Assembly (NCBI GenBank): GCA_037127255.1
Contig: JBANSL010000003.1
Span: 46,625,814-46,689,813, forward strand
Direction of reading: 5' to 3'
Origin: Persicaria tinctoria
Lineage: Eukaryota; Streptophyta; Magnoliopsida; Caryophyllales; Polygonaceae
DNA length: 64,000 nt
Part shown: positions 35,905-46,025 of the stretch, one piece after another
How the letters are laid out: each line of letters begins with the position of its first letter
Numbering within the stretch: position 1 is the first letter of the stretch
Made by a program: the position numbers and the translations under genes
The notes under the pieces: generated by a model
What the model was told of the DNA's origin: nothing
Databases searched by the model: none
The model's input: only the letters and a program-made list of their open reading frames with translations

Positions 35905-36183
35905 ATCCCGGTTATCCATGAAGTGGAAAGGAACTCATGGGTAACTTGGATCGATGAGGGGTGGAGTGATAGAGACCTTGGGAGATCGGTCTTTTGTTGA
36001 GGGATAGAGAATACTTTTGTGTTAGATTGAGGTATAGAGGGGACTTTTGGGTATAGTTTTATTCCCTTCTTACGTAAGAGCCCGAGTTTGGTCTTACACT
36101 TTTGTACATTTTGGTTTAACCACCAAAGCTATTTATTTACCTCTTCAAAAAAAAAAAAAAAAAAAAAAAAAAAGAAAAGAATG

Positions 36184-36988
36184 AGTTTATCTCTATATAC
36201 ACTAATAATAATTGAAGTCTAGGGTTTCTAATTCAACTAATTTAACAAAAAAATTGCAATACATCAACTTTACCCAAAGCTTTCAAGGTTGAAGGCAATG
36301 GTGATCGACGTACTGGACAGTAACCGTGATGATTCACCTTTCAAGGTTGAACGCAATGGTGGTCGACGTACTGGACGGTAACCGCGATGACTCGGTGTTG
36401 AAGTAGGGTTTTTACTGGTCGCGCATGAAATTACTTGATCGATCAGTTTTTTAATTAATTAATTCATTTATAAGGGAATTAATCTTAACCGTTTATATAT
36501 TTGAACGGTTGTAATTACTCTATTATGCAAGGGTGATTAGGAGAGAATCTCAATCAGATCCTCAATGGGCCACGTCGCTCCTCCACATTAACTACCCTGG
36601 ACCCGCCCACACAAGTCAAATCCCCGTCTTTTTCTCCCCCTTCAACGCCTTTTCTTTTTTTTCTTTTTACCCCCCTCTCCTTTTTTTTTTTTTTTTTTTT
36701 TTTTTAAATCTCTCCTCTCCTATTTCTTCTATCTGGAGAGAAAATCGAATCAATCACTCCTAGTTTTTATTCGCTGTTTGTGTCTTCTCCGATTCGACTA
36801 TTAATTATTTCGTTTAAATCGTTGGACATCAGCTTCACGATTTCAAGCTAAAACCTCTCCAGCGCATCGACATCACTCTCATACCTTGTCACTTTACCTC
36901 CCCAATTTGGACAACAACAACCTAATTGATCACCTGCGCCTAAAGATCTCATCTTTTGGAGCGTGGATTTGGATATTCAACTTGGGGG
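36184..36988. other. Upstream region of the hydroxylase gene
   Basis: It contains a 58 bp tandem duplication (36280-36337 and 36338-36395, starting CTTTCAAGGTTGA), a poly-T run at about 36680-36706, and a CT-rich stretch likely to be the promoter and 5' UTR. An in-frame upstream ATG at 36956 would add 11 residues (MERGFGYSTWG). I do not favour it because the family starts with the MM-G segment found at 36989. Confidence 0.55.
36280..36395. repeat. 58-bp tandem duplication
   Basis: Two direct units, each containing TTTCAAGGTTGAA/CGCAATGG and TCGACGTACTGGAC, differ by a few substitutions. They lie about 600 bp upstream of the hydroxylase start. Confidence 0.85.
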
Positions 36989-39666
36989 ATGATGGGTATG
37001 GAGGTCTCGGATCAGCTGCTGGGCACCGTTGTGCCGATAGTCGTTTACTGGGCGTACTCTGGCCTTTATGTGTTGCTTTGTTCGTTCGATGAGTACCGGC
37101 TACACTCGAGGAAGGACGAGGATGAGAAGAATTTGGTCGCCAAACGGACGGTTGTTAAAGGTGTTCTCTTGCAGCAAGCGGTTCAGGCTATTGTTGCAAC
37201 CATCTTGTTTGCGGTTTGTTCACCAAATTTTGCTCCTTTTTTTTTATTTTCCTGCTTGCTCTTATTGCTTCATTGTGAATTGACCTAGGTTTTGAATTGA
37301 TTAGATACACTAAGTTGATTAGTTAATTCTTTTTTTGTGCTGTTAAGCGATGATACAGTTTAAAGTTTACTTATTTGGTACGCCTGGAATATATGCATTG
37401 GATGCTGTTATTGGAATTACTGTACTTTTTAGTGATCAGTCTTGTAGATTTTGGCAATTTAATTGTGGCGGATAAGTGCTAGGAGACGGAGAAATCGCTA
37501 TCTTTCAAAATGGTGTACAGTAATGAGTAATTGGCAGGCTAGATCATATGTGGAATAAGGCAGTAGGAAAATCATCACACTCAAGTTACTAAATAAGGAC
37601 ATGGGGACATCAGTAATCACTAATCAGTGCAGCTTAAATATAGGTGTTTACATGTTCAAGTGCTGTATCCAAGTGCCAAAGGGAGAGATTTCGGTCACAG
37701 GAGGGAATTTAAAAAGGTAATAGGTTATTAAGATGGTTTGGCCAAAAATGGAATTGGTTTGAGCTTGTGGGTGATATGCTGAGTGTTAAGGTTGGAAGAA
37801 ATATAATTCATCGGCTGAACTTCATTGGGATAATAGAAAAACATAGTTTTTGACTAGTTAGATTCTCTTATTTGTTACAAGTATAACGGGACCTGTTTAA
37901 TATTACAGTCAATTATGGAACCTTGGCATCTTCTTAAATTAGTGGTAATGTCTTTAAAAGTTTCAAGCCATTTATTGTAGTCCCCTGGAAGCTATTTTTA
38001 TAATATTCTAAGCTTGCAAAATGCTGAAACTAGAACAAGGGAACTGCTGTATGATATAATCGTGGTATGCCATATAACTCGATCATCACTGTCAAATTTT
38101 TAATTTCCTTCTTATTGGCTTTTTCTACAAAATTGCTAAAAATTTGTTGGTATTTTTTTGTTTTTTGGTTGTTTTGATCTATTGATTTAAAAAGTTTATT
38201 ACCGTTGTAAAGACTAGTATATTTGTCACTGGATAGTGTCTTCCGTATGATAGGCTTTTATGAAGGCTATGTGAAGTCACTTGTTGGAAGTGCTATCGTA
38301 ATTATTGGTCGTATTTCTGTGTTAAAATTACTGGTTGAAGTAACCAAATAGAATTTATAAACATCACAATCCTTGATTCCACCGTCTACAACTTTGCAGT
38401 TACTTTTTGAATTGTATAAAAACAACTATGATTCATAATAATCTTTCCTATTTCGTCTGTGATTAGCATACATCTTTAAGCAACTGTACAGAGAAAAAAC
38501 TAGATTTTCTTAGCCTCGTAGTTGGCTGGGGATGAGTCTGTAGGATGAATTTGGCAATTAGCTTCAATTTTGGTTGATGCAGCAGCAGTTTGCCAATGTC
38601 TAGTAAATTATCTCTTACCGAGGTGATATGTAGTTGAGGGTTTCAGGCAACATCAGTCATTTCTGTTTACTCAAGAGGACGCTTGTTACTTTATATTCTC
38701 CTAAAAAAGATGCACGGAAGCGTTATCTTTTCTCAATTTAACCTTAGGATAGGCTATTCCGCAATTTTTTGCTGACAGTATGATTTAGTGCAAGAAATAG
38801 CAACTTTAATATTCTAGCGATCTTTAAGCCAGTACCAGACATCTAGCCAGAAAAAAGAAGGTGAAATTCAATGGAAACAGCAGTAGGAAAACAAGAGAGA
38901 AGTTGAAGAAGATGAAAGAAATAATCAGTGAGACCGCAAGAGGAGGAGATAAAAACTTTAGGTAGATACAAAATTGTGAAACATGGTAAAGTCGGAAGCA
39001 ACTCTACTTTGGGACAATATAGAACTCTGTTCTGTTAAATTCTGTATGTATGTTATCCTACAATCGGTTTTAGGACTTAATATGTCATCAATCGTAAATT
39101 CTTGCATGCAGGTGGCAGGCAACTCATGTGAGGGGGAAACTGAACAGAAGGTTTCCCTTCTGATCCTGGCAAGGCAGTTTCTCACGGCAATGGCAGTTCT
39201 TGATACCTGGCAGTATTTCATGCACAGATACATGCACCAAAACAAATTCTTGTACAGACACGTCCACTCCCAGCACCACCGCCTCGTTGTCCCTTACGCC
39301 TATGGGGCACTTTATAACCACCCTCTTGAGGGGCTTATCCTTGACACCATAGGCGGGGCCCTTTCATTCCTTGCTTCTGGCATGTCACCTCGAACCTCCA
39401 TCTTCTTCTTCTCCTTTGCCACCATCAAAACGGTGGACGACCACTGTGGCCTTATGCTTCCCAGAAATCCCTTCCATTTCTTCTTCAAGAACAACTCTGC
39501 TTACCACGATGTCCACCATCAGCTCTACGGCACCAAATATAACTTCTCGCAGCCCTTCTTTGTCATTTGGGATAGAATCCTCGGAACATATATGCCTTAT
39601 TCGCTAGTGAAGAGAGCCGCTGGTGGCTTTGAAGCTCGGCCTACCAAGGAATGCAAGGATGAATAG
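36989..39666 (+). CDS. SBH1: Sphingoid long-chain base C4-hydroxylase
   Basis: Two exons, 36989-37213 and 39112-39666, flank a 1.9 kb GT/AG intron and join in phase 0 to give 259 residues, the usual length for plant SBH proteins. The enzyme is an ER membrane di-iron hydroxylase that turns dihydrosphingosine (sphinganine) into phytosphingosine for ceramides. The fatty-acid hydroxylase histidine motifs are intact: HRYMH (113-117), HSQHH (127-131) and HDVHH (207-211). Hydrophobic spans lie at about 10-30, 55-78 and 147-166. DDHCGL and YHDVHHQLYGTKYNFSQPFF are hallmarks of the plant family. The start is chosen at MMGMEVSDQLLG because the family begins there. No breaks are seen. The symbol reflects similarity to Arabidopsis SBH1; SBH1 and SBH2 cannot be told apart here. 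Confidence 0.93.
37214..39111 (+). other. Large intron of the hydroxylase gene
   Basis: It starts GTTTGTTC and ends CATGCAG, within the gene. It is AT-rich with no supportable exon or element. Its 1.9 kb length is large next to the two short exons. A frame running into it from 38983 is only the upstream continuation of exon 2. Confidence 0.85.
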
Positions 39667-39926
39667 CTGAACAGTTGAAGCCATCTGATCTTACCCCACC
39701 TCTCCTCTATATGCTACATTCATTACGTTATTTTGTACCTTATCATCATGTAATCTTGTGTCCTTTTTTCGGTCTCATGTAAAGAAAATTGAAGACAGAT
39801 GAGTGGAATTTCACTTCATTCTAAACTGGGATATGCCATCCGCAATGACATACACACATTTACCCTTCAGATGCTTCATTGTGAACTTTGTTTATAAAAT
39901 ACGGAGTATCTATTAATTTAAGGAAT
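39667..39926 (+). other. Hydroxylase 3' UTR region
   Basis: Non-coding sequence after the stop. T-rich stretches and ATGTAA-like words near 39747-39785 fit a plant polyadenylation zone. No exact site can be fixed. Confidence 0.5.
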
Positions 39927-40872
39927 CCGGATCCTCTCCTAATATAAGGAGTCCTAATAAATCAATCTCCACCCTCTAAATAATTCAACGGCCAGGATCT
40001 CTTTAAATTAAAAAAAATAAAAAGAAACCCTCCTTTTGTCTTTTGGAGTGGCCGTCAATGGCAGAGACGGTTCGCTCAAGCTCCGAGTTCTTGAGCCTTT
40101 CCTGCTCGCGCCGGCGGTGGTGGGTGGGATTCCAATTCACCGTCAAACTTGTCAAATTTCAGCTTAATTTATTGAAATTTATTTTTTAGAGTTACTATCA
40201 CCATCACCACCAAAACCCTCATCGCCACCTCCTCCTCCACCGCTGCCGCCTTGACTCCAGACCCGCCAATTCTACCGGAGCCACTATAAAGTGCCGAAAC
40301 CCGAGCAAACTCCGTATTCACACCGCTAAACATTGGCGAAGACACGCCAAAACTTTTCCACTCGCTTATACCGGTGGAATCTGAAGCAGTTGAGCAAGAA
40401 TGGGCTCTCAACCTCGCGAATTTCGACGGGTTTGAGGGGGACACGGATTGCTGTAAAGTTGGGAGAGATGGTTACGGGGCGGAGACGCACCGGAGATTTG
40501 CTGAGGACTGGTGCGAAATTGGCAGCCATTGTTGGTTATCTTCCTGAGTTTGTTGTTTGGGGATTTTAGGAATGGGAAATGTTATCGACTCGAGGGAAGT
40601 ACAGGAGATGCAGATGGGAAGCAGGAGAATGGTGCGAGAATGTGCTTTGTCAAAGTTCGATTTTTAGGGAGGCGACGGCGAGGTTTAATTACCTGGTAGC
40701 GGGGGAGATTACGGGGCGGAGAAAGGGGCGGCGAGGGGGAGGCATTCCATGAGGAGCGAGCGGTTCACCACACAAACTTGTCATTGACGGCTTAAAAAAG
40801 ATCCTGACCATTGAATTATTTAGAGGATCTAGATTGATTTGTTAAGACTCCTTATATTAGGAGAGGATCCGG
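39927..40872. mobile_element. Non-autonomous TIR element (946 bp) with gene-like interior
   Basis: The left end starts CCGGATCCTCTCCTAATATA and continues AGGAGTC; the right end is its exact inverse for 27 bp, and weaker inverted similarity runs to about 80 bp. The target duplication is unclear: only TAAGG is shared at the flanks. The GC-rich interior (about 40060-40740) looks like a fragment of coding or promoter DNA, but no frame shows a known domain. It lies just downstream of the hydroxylase gene. Confidence 0.7.
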
Positions 40873-42660
40873 TAAGGGGCAATTTGCGAAATGTCCACGA
40901 GATAGGGACTAATTGGTGAAATGTCCACGTTTTGGGACAAATTAGTGAAATGTCCTAAATATAAATCTCTCCCTTCTCCCACGCGGCTTTCTCTCTCCTC
41001 CGCGCTCTCCCTCCCTGCACACTCTCTCTCTCACTGAGTTCTGTTCGAACGCCATTGAAGACGAAGGATGAGCTTCGATGTCTACCGAGCTTCAATTTGC
41101 CGTCCTCTTAAGAATCTGTACGCGTGATATCTAGTTGCAAGCGGCGTCCGTCTGATTTCCTTATCAATCGATCAAAGATCGAACACCTTCCTCAGATTCG
41201 GATCTCCGCTCTCTCAGTCATCTGTCATGGCTTCTCTCTCCCCTCTATTCACTCTCTACACTCACGAATTGGCATCTTAATCCCGGTGTCTTGTGATGCC
41301 TCTGTTCGCCACCGCCTTTGCGAGGAGACAAATTAGGTCTTTGATTTATCGCAGATCTTTGATTGACTATGATCGAGTATGGTATCGGTAGCGTTGTGGT
41401 GCGGCGAGTCCAGGGACGACGACTCGGAGCAATGGCGCGAGGCGAGGTTTTGATTGAGAGTTTATGGTGACTTTCTCCTACTGCTCTTCCCGTCCATGGC
41501 ACATTACAGGTTCTTCCATGCCATTTGTTCAACATAGTTTAATATCATCAATTTGTTGTTTTATGTTTTGCACATAACCTGTTTGATGAAATGCCTCAAT
41601 AGGCCGAGTGACTGTATTTTTACGAGCCGAGGTTTTCTTATCAATCGATCGAATCGATTGATAAGGAACTCGAATTTTGCTTCCGACTGTTTTACTTATC
41701 GATCGATCTTTGCTTCCGACTGTTTTTCTTATCAATCGATCGAAGATCGATTGATAAGGAACTCGATTTTGTTTGTGATGGCTGCAATTACTGAACGAAA
41801 TCTGAAATCTTGTCGTTGTTTTTTATTTGTTATTGATATGTTGTTTTATGTTTTGCACATAACTGTCATAACCTGTTTGATGAAATGCCCCAACAGGCCT
41901 AGTGTGCAGGATCACTATCGATCAATTTTTATGAGCCGAGGTTTCGATCTTTACTTCTGCTGAGCGATTCTTCAAGCAGCGTATTTGCACACTTCAAGGA
42001 GAAGGGGCACACTTCAAGGAGATGGGGCATTGTTGAGCAATTTTGAACTTTGCCTGTGGATTCTTCAAGGAGCCTGAAAATTTGTCCCTTTGGCACAAAT
42101 TTTCTCTTCTTGTATTTGCACACTTCCATCTTGTATTTACATATTCACTATTCTTGTATTTTAACTGTTGATGTTGTCATCACTGTTATTTCCTTCTCTG
42201 TGCAGAGGGAAGTTAATTTTGTTTGGGCTTTCAAACTGAAATTCATACTTGATAGCTTACTAGTATGTCTGATACCCCTATTTTAGTTCATTCATTTTCT
42301 TCATTTGCCTTGATTTCCAAAGGTGCAATTGGATTTCTTCTTTGCTCGGCAGAGGGACCGCCTACTAATTTTCGAGATCAGGAAGACCAATAGAAAGATT
42401 TCAATAGGAGAGTTCAAGAGAAGGATAAAGCATTCAAAATCAGATTGTCAACACAATTATGTCATCGGTACTATATAAAAGTACTACTAGGACAGATTAT
42501 AGCTTAGACATATGTTCCATATTAAACATTAATTCAATATTATAGAGTAATATTTTAGGTTTTATCATGTAATAAGACAAGTTTGTGTATTCTTTTTTAT
42601 ATGTCAGCACAATTCTGTCATCGGTACTCATCAAATTTTAGATTTTATCATTATTGTTTA
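40873..42660. other. Non-coding stretch with duplicated blocks and hairpins
   Basis: The left part (40877-40960) carries motifs like GGACAAATTAGTGAAATGTCC, repeated in inverse at 50877-50930. A CT-rich, promoter-like stretch follows (40965-41040). A block around GTTGTTTTATGTTTTGCACA occurs twice (from about 41555 and 41838), each followed by GAGCCGAGGTTT. Two hairpins lie between them. No gene is supported. Confidence 0.5.
41635..41763. repeat. Two TATCAATCGATCGA hairpins
   Basis: At about 41637-41667 CTTATCAATCGAT is followed by its inverse ATCGATTGATAAG. A second copy with a slightly longer centre lies at 41728-41760. Between them GCTTCCGACTGTTTT occurs twice. The hairpins and duplicated spacers form a compact palindrome cluster. 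Confidence 0.75.
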
Positions 42661-42676
42661 CTTAAAAAAACAATAC

Positions 42677-42845
42677 CATGTTGAGAAACAACATGGTATT
42701 GCTTCTCAACATGGTATTCTCAACATGGTATTTCTCAACATGTTGAGCAAATTTTCACCACTAATTGTAACTAATATCAGTGTCATCACTAATTCTAACT
42801 AATATCAGTGTCAACACTAATTGTAACGAATATCAGTGTCAGCAC
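42677..42845. repeat. Small palindrome and ~27-bp tandem repeats
   Basis: AATACCATGTTGAGAAACAA and its inverse form a palindrome at about 42674-42705, followed by repeated TCTCAACATGGTA words. From about 42762 to 42840 a unit like CACTAATTGTAACTAATATC (then AGTGTCA) occurs three times. It lies directly left of the larger array. Confidence 0.75.
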
Positions 42846-42861
42846 TAATTTTCACCACTAG

Positions 42862-43770
42862 TTGTGCAAAAATAAAGTATTGATGAGCAAAAATAAGAGC
42901 ATGTCGTGCAATAATTTATTGAGAAAGTATGAAATTTTATTGAGAGAAAATAAGATCATGTTGAGAACAAATTCACAAGTCTCGATTATTGTGCAAAAAT
43001 AACCTATAGTTAATATGATGTTGAGCAAATTTTCACCAATCCTCCATGTTGTGCAATTATTGTCTAATAGATGAGCAAAAATAAAATCATGTTGTGCAAT
43101 AATCTATTAAAAAGTATAAAATTATATTTACAAAAAGTAAGATCATGTTGAGACACAATTTCACAAGTCTCGAATGTTGTGCAAAAATAACCTATTGTTG
43201 AGCAAAAATAAGATGATGTTGTGCAATAATTTATTGAGAAAGTATGAAATTATATTGAGAGAAAATAAAATCATGTTGAGAACAATTTTACAAGTCTCGA
43301 TTGATGTGCAAAAATAACCTATTGTTGAGCAAAAATAAGATGATGTTGAGCAAAATTTCATCAATCCCCAAATGTTGTGCAATTTTACTCTATTGATGAG
43401 CAAAAATAAGACCGTGTTGTGCAATAATCTATTAAAAAGTATAAAATTATATTTACAAAAAATAAGATTATGTGGAGACACAATTTCCCAAGTCTCGATT
43501 GTTGTGCAAAAATAAAGAATTGTTGAGCAAAAATAAGAGCATGTTATGCAATAATCTATTGAGAAAGTATGAAGACATATTGAGAGAAAATAAAATCATG
43601 TTGAGAACAATTTTCACAAGTCTCGATTGTTGTGCAAAAATAATCTATTATTGAACAAAAATAAGATCATGTTGAGCAAATTTCCACCAATCCCCCATGT
43701 TGTGCAATCATAGTCTATTGTTGTGCAAATAAGATAATGTTGAGCAAAAATAAGATAATGTTGTTCTCCC
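42862..43770. repeat. ~320-bp higher-order tandem repeat array
   Basis: The phrase GTTGTGCAAAAATAA followed by TTGAGCAAAAATAAGA recurs throughout. Equivalent landmarks at about 42862, 43178 and 43501 give a period near 316-323 bp and just under three higher-order units. Each unit has sub-repeats with GTTGAGCAAA, GTTGTGCAATAAT, TATTGAGAAAG and CACAAGTCTCGATT. The array is very AT-rich, and its frames are not coding. Confidence 0.8.
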
Positions 43771-44067
43771 TAAACTAAAAATCTAATTTGGACAATTTAT
43801 AATATTAGTCTTGCACTTTTTAATCTAATTTGGGCACTTTATGATTTGGTTCTCCCTAAAAAAAAACAGTGTCAGCAACTAAAATTCATAGATGGGGGTG
43901 GTAAACGATAGCATTCACAACCAACATTGCTGACGCCAAGAAAAAATAGTATTTTACGAAGGGTTTGAGTGATTGGGAAATTTGAATCATCACAATCCCT
44001 TTATTAATTTTAGAATTTCTATCAGTTAAGCCGATTATGTTGTAAAATTAGCTTACTATATTATATA

Positions 44068-44290
44068 AAAAACTTACATTCAAGAGTCCAACCCCTTCTG
44101 TCAGCACAAAACCCATTCATCCAGTCCAACCCCTTATGTCAGCACAAAACCCATTCAAGAAAAAAATCACAATTCAAACATTAAAAAGTAAAATTCAAAC
44201 TAAAATTGCATCTTTTAATCACAATTCAATATGCCTATATGTGATTCGAACCCACATCTTTGTACACGAGCGCAATGCTCTCCCATTAAT
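44068..44290 (-). mobile_element. tRNA-derived SINE, copy 1
   Basis: On the minus strand, a tRNA-like head with B box GGGTTCGAATCA (about 44228-44240) is followed by a body shared with copy 2. The body contains GTTGGACT-type and AAGGGGTTGGACTC words and ends TTGAATGTAAGTTT. The head's A-box side is degenerate. Copies 1 and 2 match over about 200 bp. Confidence 0.65.
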
Positions 44291-44596
44291 TTTTGCAACC
44301 ATGTATAACTTGCTTAACACAAATGATTGCAGGGGGTCCTTGTATACAATGGTCAGATTGATGGCTGATCAGGCCAAGAGTGGCTTTCTCATCATCAATG
44401 ACTCACTTGCTCTTTCCATTTTAAAGATATGGACTACAAGATAAATCATCTTGAACCTCCTATTCCATCTTATTTGTACTGATAATTCATTTTCCAGGCC
44501 AAGTTTCATTAGATAAGATTCCAATCCTTGAGTGTGCATTTGCAAGCATGTGTTCAGAGGGTTGAGGGTGATGAAAGCGAACACAAGCAAACTTAC

Positions 44597-44854
44597 ATAC
44601 AAGCAAACTTACATTCAAGAGTCCAACCCCTTCTGCCAGCACAAAACCCATTCATCTAGTCCAACCCCTTGTGTCAGCACAAAACTCATTCATCTAGTGT
44701 AGAAACCCCTTCAAGAAAAAAATCATAATTCAAACACTAAAAAGTAAACTTCAAACTAAAATTGAACATTTTAATCACAATTCAATATGCCTATATAGGA
44801 TTCGAACCCACATCTTTGTGCACGAGCACATTGCTCTCTCATTTGAGCTAATAG
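44597..44854 (-). mobile_element. tRNA-derived SINE, copy 2, split by an LTR element
   Basis: The minus-strand head has A-box text TTAGCTCAAATGAGAGAGC and B box GGGTTCGAATCC, like the tRNA-like unit at 28635. The head is interrupted after CTATTAGCTC; its first bases (TAGC) lie at 47838-47842 beyond the LTR element. The body matches copy 1. The duplicated AATAG flanking the LTR element belongs to this head. Confidence 0.7.
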
Positions 44855-46025
44855 TGATACGGGGTTAGCCGTGGGTTGGTCCGATCTTCGACAACAAGCA
44901 AGAACTAAAGAAAGACTCAACAAGATGATTCAAGATCTGCAAGAAACAATCAAGAATGATCAAGAACTCAACAAGACTCAAAGAAACGCAGCAACTAATA
45001 TTCAAGAATCGATCAAGAATGTTCAAGATCAACCAAGAACGACGCAAGAACACCAAGAACAGGGCTGTAATTGATGTCGACACTAACAAGAAGAACAAAG
45101 ACTCGACAAAGATAGATAAAGACTCGAAATTGAATTGCAAGAATGGAAAGACACGACCTGATATGGACTGAGTCGATCTATGCAGAACAAGATAAAGACC
45201 CCAGGCCTCCTCAGAGGGTAGGAACCAATACCAATGACTAGACAACCCGCCTCTACAACCCTACACAATCAAGCGGACAACTTGAAGGCACAAGGAGGGG
45301 GCTTGTGGAAACTAGATTCACCAAGTCTTGCGAAGTTGATGAACGGCAAAGCAAACCAAGCTAGATCAATACCAATAGTTTCAATTGAAGAGCACAACTC
45401 TATTCAATCGACAAACACTCATTGTGTTTCACACAAAAAGAGAGAATTCTAATTCATTATAATCTGAATTGTTCTACATGAGGGTGATCGACTTATATAG
45501 CCATCACATAGGCCTGTTGGGCCGAAAATAATAAAAGAACTAAATAAACTAACAACTTATGGAATTAATAAAATAACATCTAAAGTTTCCTAAAATAACT
45601 TAAGTAAAACTAATACTAAAAATAGGAATTAAACATAATGTTCAAAACATAATTAAATCCCGTCAAAACTGTTGACAGCTCAAAGAATGTGGATTTAGTC
45701 CAAGCTCTAGGTCGAATCTGGAAAAACCTTCAACATCAAAGTTGTAGATCTCTTCGTCCTCGTTCCAACAAGATATGGCACGCCTCAATCCGATCAATAT
45801 TGAATCCGTACGACCCATTTTACAGAGACGTCGAAAAGCTGTCAAATATTCTGAACGAGAGTCTAAAACGTCATTTAACCAAGCTTGCACCTTTGGACCT
45901 TCTCCCATGGTGGAGCCTTCTTCTTCCTCTTGAGGATGACATCGTCCTCCCTTCCTTGAATCATAGGTCCATCCTCATGTAAGATATGTGCGTCCGCAGG
46001 TGGTGTCTTGGATGGTCCCGCATCA
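44855..46025 (-). repeat. 3' LTR of the young LTR element
   Basis: 1171 bp. It is collinear with the LTR at 24365-25411 but longer by about 120 bp. A TATA-like box (minus strand GGCTATATAAG) lies near 45500. The U3 start is preceded by polypurine text AAGAAAGGGAGAT. Confidence 0.85.

Larger units (their letters stand above)
31301..35944 (+). pseudogene. LINE ORF2: endonuclease, reverse transcriptase, zf-RVT; inactivated
   Basis: ATG at 31301 overlaps the ORF1 stop and starts MNKLKLAAWNIAGIKDP, the usual AP-endonuclease start. A 25 bp tandem duplication then adds a stop and shifts frame. After it the frame continues with endonuclease motifs (VLGDLNCI, ISDHSPVVV), RT (DLRPISCCN, KVDLQKAYD, GLRQGDPLSPYLF, LAFADDLLIF) and a C-terminal zinc-binding RVT domain (WSFVTWLACKKRLQTGNITKHWLG). 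Further in-frame stops are TAA at 31602 and TAG at 32715. The tail is split by the hAT-like element at 34645-35904; skipping it and one duplication restores the last codons to TAA at 35942. The enzyme nicks target DNA and copies LINE RNA; this copy cannot. Confidence 0.9.
29675..36175 (+). mobile_element. L1-type LINE, near full length, carrying a nested hAT-like element
   Basis: The element has ORF1 (29749-31308), ORF2 (31301-35944, broken) and a 3' UTR ending in an A-rich tail (about 36147-36175). A candidate target duplication AAAGAATG lies at 29667-29674 and 36176-36183; it is short and next to the tail, so only moderately convincing. The 1260 bp insertion at 34645-35904 leaves about 5.2 kb of LINE. 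The last ~200 bp (CCCTTCTTACGTAAGA and onward) match the 3' end of the LINE at 62328-63891, so both belong to one family. Confidence 0.85.

Noticed and set aside
36886..37092. Alternative frame over the hydroxylase first exon
   Set aside because: The other frame carries the conserved protein; this one has no motif.
42862..43770. CRISPR-like regular repeats
   Set aside because: Units are long, diverged and nested, without unique spacers, and the context is a plant nuclear genome.
44300..44596. Possible exon-like phrase between the two SINE copies
   Set aside because: No open frame of useful length and no recognisable protein.
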